Assembly (NCBI GenBank): GCA_004352715.1
Contig: SCFE01000050.1
Coordinates: 170,140 to 234,139, forward strand
Source of the DNA: Hofstenia miamia
Taxonomy: Eukaryota; Xenacoelomorpha; Acoela
DNA length: 64,000 nt
Direction: 5' to 3'
The position numbers and the translations under genes were made by a program. This document shows positions 34,070-45,369 of the stretch, in pieces (the stretch's first letter is position 1; each line of letters starts with the position of its first letter). A model generated the notes under the pieces. The model was not told the DNA's origin. It did no database searches and saw nothing but the letters and a program-made list of their open reading frames with translations.

Positions 34070-36178
34070 CTACTTTCTATTAATAGAGTAATCAGGATTA
34101 TAAAATTTATAACCTCGCCATTTCAGTTTTTTTATATTATAAGTGCAAAAATATTTTTTAATATTCATTTTAAAGTTTTTTAATGTACTTATTTGTTTAA
34201 TATATTTTGGTAATTCATTCCACATATTTATAGCTGTGTGTAGAAATGAATTTTTCATTATTCGCTTCTTATACCTAATAGGTTCAATTATGTGTGTTCT
34301 TTTATTTTGTTTATTGACTAATTTTGCAGCAAGAAAGTCATTTTTGTAGTATGGGAAGGTATTGTTAACTATTTTGAAGAACGTCGTTAAGACATTTATA
34401 TGGATGTAACATTGCGGATGTAGAAATAATTTTGAAATTTTTCTATATTCATTATTCTTATTAAAGCTATGATTATTTACTGCTACTTTGATAGCCCAAT
34501 TTAGTTGCACTCAGAATTTCCTGAGAAATTGTTGGTTTATATCTGTGTAGAGTATATTGGCATAGTTAAAATGACTTAATATTAGAGCATATATTAATTG
34601 AATTTTTGCTTTAGTTGGAAGTTTTTGAGAAATTAAGTTAATTGCTTTAATCGATATGGCCATTTTTCTAATAACATGATTTAGTTGCTCTTCAAAATTT
34701 AGATGTATGTCAAAAATTATTCCGAGGTACTTAAAAGACTCAACCTGTTTTATTTGAATGCCGTTGAAATTAAGTTTGTATCTTGAAGTATCAGTAGATT
34801 TAGTTTTTGATTTAACAATACAGAATTGAGTTTTTAGTGGATTTACTCTTAGTTTTATAGAGGCAAAATATTTAGCAAGAGAAGCACAGTTTGTTTCGAG
34901 AGTTTGAACCGCTTTTTCGGGAAATTTATTAGAATGAAATAATATTGTGTCATCTGCATATTGTATAACGTCACATGTTACTTGCTCGGACAAATCATTT
35001 ATGTAAATATTAAATAATAACGGACCCAAAATTGTACCCTGTGGAACCCCATTTTTAGTGCATACCCAATCTGAAAAAGATTCATTAATTTTAACTCTTT
35101 GCATGCGATTGTATAAGTAACTGGAGATAAGACCTATGCTGTCATTAGAAAAACCTAGAATTTTAATTTTTTGTAGTAAGATACTGCGGTCTATGGAATC
35201 GAAAGCTTTCGAGAGGTCTAAGCAAGAAATTGCTGAGTATTCATTACCATTTATTGTTGATCGCCATTTTTCTGTAGCTTGTATTAAAGCATCGCTCGTA
35301 GAAATACCTTTACGAAAACCATATTGTGTTTTGGAGTAGAGATCATGTTTACAAAGATGCTCGTTAATTTGATTAAAAAGACTTCATTAAAAAATTTTGC
35401 TGATTGGAGAAGTGATCGAAATGGGTCTATAATTTTCGCAATCTTCGGGATCATTTCTTTTAAATAATGGTGTTATATTTGCCAATTTTAATTCATCTGG
35501 AAAAAAGGAGTGTTTTATACAATTATTTAAAATGTAGCATATTGGTTCAGCTATTAAGTCACCTGAAAGTTTTAGGAACCACGTTGGTATTAGAGAGGGT
35601 CCACTGGATTTATTTTTTAAACATTTTATCGACTTTATGATTTCATATTTTGTTGCAAAACGAAAAGAGAAAGAGGTTGGAGTTCTTTTGGGTTTATTAA
35701 GGCAAAAAGGTACATTCATACCGTTGTAGTTTCCTAAATTTAGGAAAACTTCATTGAAAGCATTGCAGATTTCCTTCTTATTTGTAATGGACTTATCTTT
35801 ATTATATATTCTTTCTATTTCTTCTGTTCACATGTTTTTTCTATTTAGCAAATTGTTAACAAATTCCCACTTATTTTTTTGGGAAGAAAGACTTTGATAC
35901 TGAAAATGGGAATAATTATTACTTGCTTTCCTTATAGCAATATTACATAAATTTCGTGCAGATTTATAAGCATTATGATTTTCTAGTGTTTGGGAATTTA
36001 AGTATTTTTTCCATTTCTGTTTCTTTATTTGGATTAAATCGATGCATTTAGAATCAACCCATGGCTTGGAAACATTATTTGGAGTTTTTTTTGGTATATT
36101 CGGATGAAAGAATATATTTTTCTGGGCAGCATATATATATAAATGGAAAAGTAAAGTTTTTGTAAAATGTGATAGCAT
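34070..36178 (-). pseudogene. CR1/L2-like LINE ORF2: linker, reverse transcriptase and C-terminal region
   Basis: Nearly complete RT in a few frames. The upstream linker is at 36178-35828 (KPWVDSKCIDLIQIKKQKW). The fingers lie at 35719-35387 (KNKSSGPSLIPTWFLK, ANITPLFKRNDPEDCENYRP). After a frame shift near 35387 the palm is read at about 35385-34511, with CLDLSKAFDSID, GVPQGTILGPLLFNIYINDL and the catalytic QYADDTILF, then KYLGIIFD. A stop at 34511-34513 separates the C-terminal region (34510-34070). Only a few lesions interrupt it, so this copy is young relative to the others in the window. The endonuclease domain that should lie upstream is missing and replaced by unrelated sequence (36.2-37.0 kb). 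Confidence 0.9.
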
Positions 36179-36185
36179 TTCAGTA

Positions 36186-36392
36186 GTAGAAGCCGCGGCA
36201 AGGAGGTTACACTTTTATCTGATTGGTCGAGAGGGGTGGCCTTTGACCTGAGACGCCATGGATATTGGCGGGGGTGTTTTACTGACGTCATAATGTGTTG
36301 ACTGATTAAACAAGTCAGTCTATATATTCACCCAAATTATCAGATAAAATAATTATTTTTCTTCTACGCAATTTCGTCTCTCACTTTTGGCA
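36186..36392 (+). promoter_or_regulatory. Compact promoter of the 36393 ORF
   Basis: A GC-richer 200-bp stretch upstream of the ORF contains, in order: an inverted CCAAT box (TGATTGGTC, about 36219), an E2F-like site (ATTGGCGGGG, about 36263), a perfect CRE palindrome (TGACGTCA, about 36283) and a TATA box (CTATATATTC, about 36320). The leader from the TATA box to the ATG is only about 70 bases. The motifs are read directly from the sequence; that they act as a promoter is inferred from their order and spacing. Confidence 0.6.
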
Positions 36393-36914
36393 ATGTCTGT
36401 TGAAACATTAGTATCTGGTTCACTTGGCAATCTGTTTGACGAGCTTTGTACAACTCTACCACCAGCCTCCAACTATAATCCGTTAACACAAGAGATGATG
36501 ATTGCACTGCCTGCACCTGTAAAAGAAAAACGCAAAGCCTCCCACAAACAAAAACGTCCTGCACTTAATAATAATGTCATTGTCTTACCCAACACAAAGG
36601 TACAAGAAGAAGGCGATGATATTTTACAACGCTTACATGATGTCAATTCACAACCATCATCATGTACTTTTTCAATCGCGAGTCCTGCTAGTGAAATTCC
36701 AAAGAAACTCTGGTTAACAATCGTGGATGCTGTTCAATTGAACACAAGATATGGTGTTGCAGTAAAGATTAGACTCGACAATGGTGTTTATTATTTTCTG
36801 CCTAAACGTTACGTCAGTGTATTGGGTGATAAATGCAAGTTTTTGATCAATAAAAAACTTTTTCGCAATGATGACTTGGGGAACAGTGCTATTGTATTAC
36901 AATTTAGTAAATAG
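36393..36914 (+). CDS. Unrecognised 173-aa protein with a possible OB-fold C-terminal domain
   Basis: Starts at the first ATG after the TATA box (MSVETLVSG). Residues 1-50 are polar and Pro-rich, and residues 45-57 are strongly basic (KEKRKASHKQKRP), a likely nuclear localisation signal. Residues about 105-173 alternate short strands: KKLWLTIVDAVQLNTRYG, VAVKIRLDNGVYYFLPKRYV, FLINKK and SAIVLQFSK. That pattern, with a conserved-looking N-T-R-Y-G and F-L-P-K-R, recalls small OB-fold single-strand DNA-binding domains, but this is inference without a named family. A polyadenylation signal AATAAA lies at about 36980. The unit is GC-richer than its surroundings and sits within a minus-strand LINE, in opposite orientation. 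It is intact, unlike its neighbours, and could derive from a small DNA virus or a virus-like transposon. Confidence 0.6.
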   Translation: MSVETLVSGSLGNLFDELCTTLPPASNYNPLTQEMMIALPAPVKEKRKASHKQKRPALNNNVIVLPNTKVQEEGDDILQRLHDVNSQPSSCTFSIASPASEIPKKLWLTIVDAVQLNTRYGVAVKIRLDNGVYYFLPKRYVSVLGDKCKFLINKKLFRNDDLGNSAIVLQFSK

Positions 36915-37046
36915 AGAATGTATAGTTGTGTTTTCGCTCTTTTTCTACATGTACTAGTTAATATGTTTGATAAATTAATAATAAATAGACAGGAAAATGA
37001 TTAATTATTAGCTACAATGGTTTCACAACAAATTTCTTAAATTTAN

Positions 37047-37375
37047 GATAAAGCGGAATTAAATCAGCTATGTCTTCAATGGTGGCTCCCGGATACGAAT
37101 GAACACATGTAGCAGTTCTTAGTAAGCCCGGAGCTTTAAGATGACGGTACATTGATGATCCGATGGCAAGAAATTCAGCTTCTGCTCTCAAGTGTTTCGG
37201 GCGTTGTATCTTCTTTTGCGTTTGAGACGGCGCATGATAAATTTCTGGAGTTACTTGAGTAGTTTTGTTGGCGGATTCAGAAGAGTTTCTTTGATGGCTG
37301 CTAGCATGTTGAACAGGATAATTAGTTCATCTCTGCCGAGATTCTTGAGAGGAGCTAATAATTTAGTTTTGCTTA
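37047..37375 (-). repeat. Duplicate fragment of LINE ORF1 between two single-N joins
   Basis: Nearly identical to 38393-38722, inside ORF1 at 37750-38811, with a few substitutions and a one-base difference near 37280. It is bounded by an N at 37046 and an N at 37376. Its position (out of order inside ORF2) and the N joins suggest a misplaced contig or second haplotype rather than a biological duplication. Confidence 0.8.
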
Positions 37376-37376
37376 N

Positions 37377-37554
37377 AATTAGTTGAATGCATTATGTTTG
37401 ATAATTCGGAGTATTCATAAATATTGGCTTTGGAAGGCCCGGGATTAATCTCGATGCCGGATATAAGTAACATTATTGTTACTACTAGAAAGTAGAATAA
37501 AGAATGTTTTGGTGTTTTAGTGAAAATCCATTTTTTAAATATCAAGGCTTGCAT
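37377..37554 (-). pseudogene. LINE ORF2 N-terminus with hydrophobic segment and 2A-like motif
   Basis: Begins at the ATG at 37554. Residues about 18-31 are hydrophobic (LFYFLVVTIMLLISG), immediately followed by IEINPGPS. The core ExNPGP is the 2A ribosome-skipping signature (consensus D-x-E-x-N-P-G-P); the first Asp is Gly here. 2A-like sequences at this place are known from several APE-type non-LTR elements (CR1, L2 and related clades). The frame runs into the N at 37376 and the endonuclease that should follow is absent. The start lies 196 bases downstream of the ORF1 stop. Confidence 0.7.
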
Positions 37555-37749
37555 GTATTCATGCTGTTTCTTAAATTATGTTTATATATAGGTAAGGTTT
37601 CTCTAATACAGTAATATTGAATTTTGAGTTAAGAATAATTAGAATTAAATATATGAAAGAAAGTGAGTTATTAGCGATAGCATAAATTAGGTGAAAAATT
37701 CGCCATAACCCAATGAAAGTCAAAAATATAAAAATAAAATTTACCATCT

Positions 37750-38811
37750 TTAGAAAAGTCTAAGAAAGTTTCTAATCCTCTGAACCTCGGCGGGTGATAA
37801 CGGCGGTGGTGTTGAGAGAATGTCGGCATAACTTCGTCGCATGTTTATTGGCGGTGAAACTAAAGCATGTTTTGACGGGGTTTGTTCAAAGGTGTTGGGT
37901 GGCGTTTGTAAAAATGGTTGGCGTGCGTTTGAGAACCGGTGTTGAGGCGGAAACGGTAAGATAAAAGATTTCGAGCTGGCGGTGTAGGTCTTTTCATCAC
38001 GTAATCGCTGATTAAATACGCGGTGAAAAAAGAATTTGATGGACCGTGCAAGCGTTGCATAACCTTGTTTAGTGTAGTGGATTCCATTTTTCGTGAATAA
38101 ACTGCTATCAACAGAAGATCCTAAATAAAAACAGTTAGAGTTGTCGAAAACGGTATAATTTAACAGCTTGTCGTTTTGTTTCATAAGTAAATTTAGTTCA
38201 GCGGATTTTTTGTTTAACACCTCGTCCTTAGGTAAAGGAGCAACTTCACCAAGGAAAACTTTAGCTGAACTAAATTTAGTTTTAATAACATTAATTAATT
38301 TCTTATACTTATCTGTAAAATCTTCTTTCTTTTGCATTAAGTCGTTTCTTCCTATTGTAATGAGAATTCTCATTATATTATTCGATTCGGGATAAAGCGG
38401 AATTAAATCAGCTATGTCTTCAATGGTGGCTCCCGGATATGAATGAACACATGTAGCAGTTCTTAGTAAGCCCGGAGCTTTCAGATGACGGTACATTGAT
38501 GATCCGATGGCAAGAAATTCAGCTTCTGCTCTCAAGTGTTTTGGGCGTTGTATCTTCTTTTGTGTTTGAGACGGCACATGATTTATTTCTGGAGTTACTT
38601 GAGTAGTTTTGTTGGTGGATTCAGAAGGAGTTTCTTTGATGGCTGCTAGCATGTTGAACAGGATAATTAGTTCATCTCTGCCGAGATTCTTGAGAGGAGC
38701 TAATAATTTAGTTTTGCTTAACTCCTCTTCAGGTAACGCAATGAGCGAAGTAGCGTTAAGCGTGGTAAGCACAGCGCGCTCGCAAGGACCGACTGCTCGC
38801 GGTGAAAGCAT
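37750..38811 (-). CDS. LINE ORF1 protein with SGNH-hydrolase-like domain
   Basis: Intact 353-codon ORF, the first ORF of the LINE whose ORF2 starts at 37554. Residues about 98-262 show the SGNH/GDSL esterase layout: FLAIGSS (block I, 99-105), SYPGATIEDI (124-133), ITIGRND (block III, 151-157), FLGEVAPLP (186-194) and NGIHYTKQGY (block V, 242-251). The block-V Asp is Asn, while the His (245) is kept. The N-terminus (1-60) is helical, and the C-terminus is Pro-rich and ends in a predicted short helix. CR1-type ORF1 proteins commonly carry an esterase domain of this kind, probably involved in ribonucleoprotein or membrane association. Part of it is duplicated at 37047-37375. Confidence 0.8.
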   Translation of the reverse strand: MLSPRAVGPCERAVLTTLNATSLIALPEEELSKTKLLAPLKNLGRDELIILFNMLAAIKETPSESTNKTTQVTPEINHVPSQTQKKIQRPKHLRAEAEFLAIGSSMYRHLKAPGLLRTATCVHSYPGATIEDIADLIPLYPESNNIMRILITIGRNDLMQKKEDFTDKYKKLINVIKTKFSSAKVFLGEVAPLPKDEVLNKKSAELNLLMKQNDKLLNYTVFDNSNCFYLGSSVDSSLFTKNGIHYTKQGYATLARSIKFFFHRVFNQRLRDEKTYTASSKSFILPFPPQHRFSNARQPFLQTPPNTFEQTPSKHALVSPPINMRRSYADILSTPPPLSPAEVQRIRNFLRLF

Positions 38812-38899
38812 CGGTAATTATGAAAGCATCGGTATATTCAGAGAATTGAACAATCAATCACAAATGACCTTCTTGAAAAAGTTTCTTAGGTTTACTTAA

Positions 38900-41800
38900 T
38901 CGGGCAAAGTATACAAGTCACTAAATTTGCTTCATAAACTAACTCAACTTCATGAATTTAACATGTTCTTAGTTATTTGATTCAACTTACTGGCAATAAG
39001 CTTAAAATTTATGTTCATGGAAACGCATATGCTAGAAAACAATCCATTGGTTTTTGTTGAAATTGCTGACATTTTCTTGTTTATGACGAATAGTTTCTTC
39101 CTGGGTATAAAACGATCAATTGAATTATCCTTATTTAATGTAGTTAGTGATATATCAAATTCCAGTAACTAACTGTTGCAAAATTAAATTTATGTGTCGC
39201 GAATTACTAAGAAAATGATCACATACTTTTTAAAGCCTACAATAATTATAATAATTGCGCAATAATTGGCTTTACAATAAACTAAGTGATGCCAAATTTC
39301 AATACAGATCGAAACTAAGATGTCACACTGTACTGAGTAAAAATATTCTTCTTCTTCTTCTTCTTTTTCTTCTTCTTCTTCTTCTTATTCTTCTTCTTCT
39401 ATAAGCCTTTAGTTTTAAAAATTCTCCAAAAGTGACCAAACCACACCATTGATATAAAAAAAATCAAAAAAGGAGAATAATTTACACTGTGTATATTTGC
39501 AAAAAACAAGTGTCTAGGGTAGTTTCTGTATTACATCACGATGTCTAACAGACTGAAAGGTGATTTTTAACAGCAAAACGTTTGGTAAGATATTCTCTAA
39601 GCATCAAAACAGAAGTGAAGTAGAGGACTTTTAATAAATTTCGTAAATATGATTAAAAAATGTTGTTCGACTATGAGCCTCTAAATTACGAAATGTGAAA
39701 ATAATGTCTAGAAGAATTAAAAAAAACAGGTTTATTTATTTGCAATAAGACCATACCTCATTTGAAAAAACTGAGTCTACTAATTATAATTGTTAGTTAA
39801 CAAGCATGAAATATTTAGAAAGCGATATACACAGAACTCAATGCTTTGCCGCTTAAATTCGTACTTGATTGCAAGTAAAAAGCAACTTGCCATATCATTC
39901 ATGAATTTTGCTGCTTAAGTTAGCAATATTAGGAAAGTATTCTCAATAAAAAACACCAAATGCATATCATAACAGTTAAAAACTATGAACAATCGACATA
40001 GTTAAATGCGGAAACAAATTCTATAAGTTTCCTAAAATGTGAAGGGGCAAAAAACAATGTATGCAACTATTGTATATTAGAAATTACATGCATTCAAAAT
40101 CACCCAACTTACGTTTTAGGAGACAATGTTGTTGAGAAATGTCCAAAATCATGCAAACATTGGGCCTGTTCATAGTTGAAGTGCAAGTCTAAGCATGATA
40201 AATGATTAAAACACTAACACTGAATAAAAATCAGTATAAATTTCTACAAAGGATTTGCACGAGAGTGTTTTTTAGTGGAAGCATTTGGGCAATATGGGTA
40301 CGTGGTTGTGGGAACTAGTTCATAATCTTTTAAGTTCGTTGAACAGCTTAAATATCAGCTCAAATTAAATTTTTTTACAAAATTGGATGTTTCACCGACA
40401 TAATTAAATATTTTCATATGCTTCAGGCACAGAAATAATTTCAGCTTTGCATGCGGGCATTGATGTGCTCATATCCAAATATTGAAGATGTGGAAAAACC
40501 GATTGTATGCTTTTGGATACAGTAAAAAGTTTAGAGTTAACGGTATTAATATGAAATTTATGAAATTGCAAATATGCGTCAAGCAAACCGAAGTGATCGC
40601 GCAATTTTAATTTCACTATCAATATTTTTATTTTTTTATCTCAAAATTACACAACAATACATCATTAGATTTTCAGGAAGTTTGTTTGGCAAGAAAACTA
40701 TTTTCCATGTTTTAATTACTAATAATGTTATATATTTAAATACTTAAATGATACATAAATGTTATACAATAACAAAGTTATTTTAATAATGAGAAATTAA
40801 GGTTTAGATTATTTTAGGCAAAATTTTTATCATTCCCTTGTATAGGGAATGAATTTTGAGTTTAACAAAAAATTAATACATCCGTTTAAATTGCAATAAC
40901 TTCAAAAATGAAACGTTTATTGAAAAGTAGCTCTACAGTGACGGAATTTATTGAAATGCCTACTTCAGCCAAAAATGAAGTTAATGGCATAAACGCTTCC
41001 AGAGAAATATTGGTTTTAGTGTCTAAAGTGAGATTTTAAGAGACTTTCAAAAGGTTATAATTAGGGCGATTTCTTGACATAAAAAATTTTGATCATAAAA
41101 TTTTGACTTTTTTTGCATAAAAACCTTTTTACCTAAAGATTGTTTAGCTTTTGTAAAAATCGTGTATTCTATATTAAGCATAATCAACTAGGTAGTTAGA
41201 AGCACCAATAGAAAACTGCTCATTATTTTATTGTCTTAAAGATGCTTATTAATATTGAGAAGAACCTTTCCATGGAAGCAGGAGAACACTTGCTTTTTTC
41301 AGCAATCCATATTCTGTAAGATTTAATGAACCAATTATTCATTAAGTCAATGTAATCTATAGTTTTCAATTTTCGGCAAAGCATCCAAAATTAATGTTGA
41401 TTCAAACTCAAAGCATTTTAGAAGTTCAATTTAATTCATAGTAATTTGTGGCTTGCACTAACTTTTGCATTAGTGCCTAATTGAGAGCAATTTTTCCTCT
41501 CTCAGCAATAACACCCTTTGTAATGTCATTTTATAAACATTGGCAAAATATTAAAGTAGTAATTAAATGTTTGCTCTAACTTATCTCTATTTTAGAAGTT
41601 AGAAATTGAGGCTTCCTCCCCTTTAAACGTTGGTTTACAATTTAAGTACAAATTGCATAAATTTACTCAGCTACTCTGCTATTAAAAATGTTGTTAGGTT
41701 TTGTATTACGTGGTTTTGAAGAAATTCTTTTTTGTTTCTCTACCAAAAAATTTGACTTAAAAATTTGACCTTAAAAAAAATTTCGAATTTTTTTTACCTT

Positions 41801-44517
41801 ATTTCAAATGTTATTTTGACCTTAAAATTTTTAAAACGCATACGCATTAAAACAATTAAGTTTATATTTATTTAAACAAATTTGACCTTTATTTCAATTT
41901 TGACTTTTTTTTTGTTATTAGCAATGTTTTTTGAATAATTTGTCAAATACTTCCAATTGTTATAAAAAGGAAATTCTTAATCAAAGGTGACATTTTAAAG
42001 AACCCATTAGATGTGACGCAAGCTTTTCTTATCAAAAGCAATCTGAAACTAAGAAAAACTATGTTCAGAAAATAGAAACGTTGGTCACTTCTGTGCACTA
42101 GTTATGTGCAAATAAAGACGCAACAACTATCTTCCAAATATAACTGAAATTTTACAATAAACATCAATGAAAACATGTTGACAAGTATATAAACAAGTTT
42201 TCTATAGTTTATCAAAATTAGATAATAAATTATTGAAGAAAGGAAAAAATTATCTATCAAAACAAATTTATCTGCGGAAAGACTAGCTGCTCAAAAACTA
42301 ACAAAACCGAAGCTGGTTACTTTGTGTGGAGTTGCTCACTACATTTGTGCAGTATTTTCTCGCACTTTGTTCACAGCTTCCGAGTGTTTTTGGACCAATA
42401 AAATATCAACCCTGCTTGCATGGCACTAAATAATGATCGATTTTACCATATCTTACAGCAGAAGGTGCAAGAGCTAATTATTCCTCAAGTGAATTCTTGA
42501 AACTTGACACTTCACTAGTGCTTTGGCCACTGTTGTCCAGGAATGATGTGATCCATTATACTTGCTGAATGAATGTGATTTTACGACTCATACACAGGGA
42601 CAACTGATTAATTGAGAACGTGGGAAAATAAACTCCCATTTTCGTGGGTGTAGTCGAGGTTTGTATGAGGCCAATTTTCTGTAACATAGATCTACACCTC
42701 CTATTATTTAGTTGTACATGCATATGACTCAAAGCCAAGCTAAAATAATTTTTGCTTTATTTTCACCCATTTTTGTTTTTGCAACAAGGTTATTCCATAT
42801 AATAATTTCTTGCAACTGTAACGGCATAGTTTTCATTCCATTTTACACAAACCATTGATCCGTAAGGCATCCAAAACTTAGGTTTATTATTGATAAATTG
42901 TCTGGCGCTTGGAGCCTTTCATAGGAAACCATAGACTCATTAACACTGATGAACTCATCAAATACTCCAAAATGCTGACATTACTTTTCAGCTTTTCGAA
43001 CAGAGCTTTATAACCTTGGACCCATTGGAAGATGTCAAATTTTGTTTGTAAATCCTATGTATAAATTATTTAATGATTTAACCGTTCTCTGCTCATTGTT
43101 AGGGAAAGAATGCATTGCTTGTTAGCTAAACAGGAAGGAATAGTTAGGAACACTTTGCATAAATGGTGCATATATTTTGGCACCCGACGAGACCAACGTT
43201 TCAATGTTAGGAAAATCAAATTTTAATGAATTTTTTAAAAGTTTCGAATACATGTTTCATTTTGATATTTAAACAGGTAACACCCCAACTAATAGAAAAA
43301 TAGCGAGCTGCTCTGCTTGAATTTTTATTGCTAATTTTCACATTAAATTTTGAATTCTATATATAGATCTCAAATGTACATTTTGTAAATTTATCGATAT
43401 ACTGTTAACATAGAACGAGAGAGGAATTACTAACAAAAATTAGTCTATTTCCATTTATTACTCACACTCTGCCTCAGAATTGGAATTGGGCCAATTTTTT
43501 AGGCCCAAGTTCGGCCCGGCGCAAATTATTTTTCCTTTGCATCGCTGATAGTTTCTTCGGCCGCATAGAGGCCCATAAGCACTACACTATGAATTTGATT
43601 AGATAATTTGCCTAATGTGTTTATTAATGTGCTCATCCTCTTAAGTCTGTCAACAATGCTAATTCTCTTGAAATTCAAATGCATTGTTAAGCGCAATATA
43701 ATAAACGTGTTATACAGGGGCGTCGGTCTGGGGTTCAACGATTCCTGGTGCAGTGTGTGCTCCTCCTGTAAATGTTTGCATTTGTTGAAAGAAACAAATA
43801 ATATTGAGTGTGAATTTTCACAAATATTACCAATGAAGACAAAAAATTTCTAGTTTCAAATTTTTTTTGGATTTTTCTTAAAATTGTTAAACAATTTCAT
43901 CTCACAAAATAATAAAATCTCAAAAATCAAAGTGCACAATGTAAATAAGTTGCGTCTCTTCTTTTTTTTTAAATTTAAGTGCTTTTATGTTAATCTCTTG
44001 TTTAGACGTCTTTGGTATCGTACAAAAATGTTGCCATGGATAGTATTGTAACTTTAAGTGAGATAAATGGCGATTGTTGGCATAACCATATCTAACAGCG
44101 ATTAGCAAAATTTTTAATCTCCAAATATTTTAATATTAACTGGGCATGGCAAAAGTTAACAGCCAATTTGGCATTCGACTGGACATTTCTGAAATCGATT
44201 ATTGCAATTAGCCTTTTACATGTAAGCAAACCTTAAGAAATGAGAACCACAACAAGATCATTTATATTTTGTTACTTTTCTATTCAAACATTTCTATATG
44301 AAAATGAAGTTTATTTTAATTTTAATGTCTATAGGTACTGTAGTTTTACACGTTCTTGAAAAACCTTAAACTTTTATGTTGTTTTACAACATTGTACTAG
44401 TGTGAACCTAAATACAACAATGAGTTTCTAGTGACAATATTAACAATAATAATTACTTTTATAGAGCCATTGAATTATTCTGAATTTAATAGCATCATTG
44501 ATTGTATATTTTTCTAC
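38900..44517. other. Long AT-rich region with no supported gene
   Basis: 5.6 kb with only short frames and no domain signatures on either strand. A (TTC)n microsatellite lies at 39346-39400. 41000-42000 is unusually rich in AAATTTGACC/TTTTGACC variants but has no clear array structure. Confidence 0.6.
39346..39400 (+). repeat. (TTC)n microsatellite
   Basis: About 17 TTC units with two interruptions. It is the complement of the GAA tail at 33907 and may mark another LINE 3' end, here in minus orientation. Confidence 0.9.
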
Positions 44518-45217
44518 CACTATTCGCAGCTTAATACAAAAACTATTATAGCCCTGCGGAATAACTTTTAGGAATAAAAAAGCACTTCTGAATACTTCTT
44601 GATTATTAACATCCAATTAAAAAATTTGCTTTTTAATAAAAGTAGGCTTGGTTTGGGCTCCAAATTTGCAAATATTAAGTTTTTGCTATTAAAAATGACA
44701 CGTATACAACTAGAGTATCGCTAAAAAAATTGACAAGTTTTTACACTAATTTCTTTTACTAGATCAATGTAAGAAATGTTTTAAGGAAAAAATATCTTCC
44801 TACATATCTAAGTAATATATCCCTCAAATAAGAGGTACCGTATTTACCCGTGTATAAGCCGCACCCCGATTTTGGGAGATTTTTTGGAAAAAAAGTTTTT
44901 TGAGAAAAAATAAATCTACAAGCACAGAATCAATGAAACATATTCAGATATTCTTACAACTTTGAAGTAAAATTTTAAGTCCGATTCGTACGTCTATTTA
45001 ATAATTTAATAACTGTAACAAGTAAAGTACTGAAGTATCATCAATATTTACTAAAAGTTCGTTTTAAACAAGGATATTACTTTAATCTATATTACAGCAA
45101 GATCCCGTACATTAGCTTACATTATATGTGTAAATTAGGTATCTTCGCGAGGTGTTTTTCAAGTGTTTCCGTAGATAAGCCGCACCCCCGCTTTGGGGGC
45201 AATTTTTCGTGGAAAAA
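44518..45217 (+). repeat. 700-bp direct repeat, copy 1
   Basis: Apparently identical to 55104-55803. The second copy begins exactly at the end of the 1000-N gap. Copy 1 continues leftwards into unique sequence and stops matching at 45217, where copy 2 runs on to the right terminus of a TIR element. No coding content. Confidence 0.9.
44836..45217 (+). mobile_element. TIR element (TACCGTATTTACCCG type), right end missing
   Basis: Same left terminus as the complete element at 55422-55833. The right terminal inverted repeat is absent; sequence diverges at 45217. What follows (45218-45346) contains a minus-strand open stretch with internal-element character (EDAKKVFSQLGKFFHEKLPP), so this copy may retain part of a longer internal region that the short copy lost. 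Confidence 0.6.
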
Positions 45218-45369
45218 TTTACCTAGTTGTGAAAATACTTTCTTAGCGTCTTCTCTAAATGCACAGCCATGTTGGGGTATATCAACCGTTGGCAAGGCCA
45301 TTAAAATGTGCAGATCACATAAACCATAACAACTGTACAAATACAAATCAGAAGTTTAAAATGAAAAAA

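Noticed and set aside
38609-38899. Plus-strand frame inside LINE ORF1
   Set aside because: Antisense shadow; the minus-strand frame carries the SGNH motifs.
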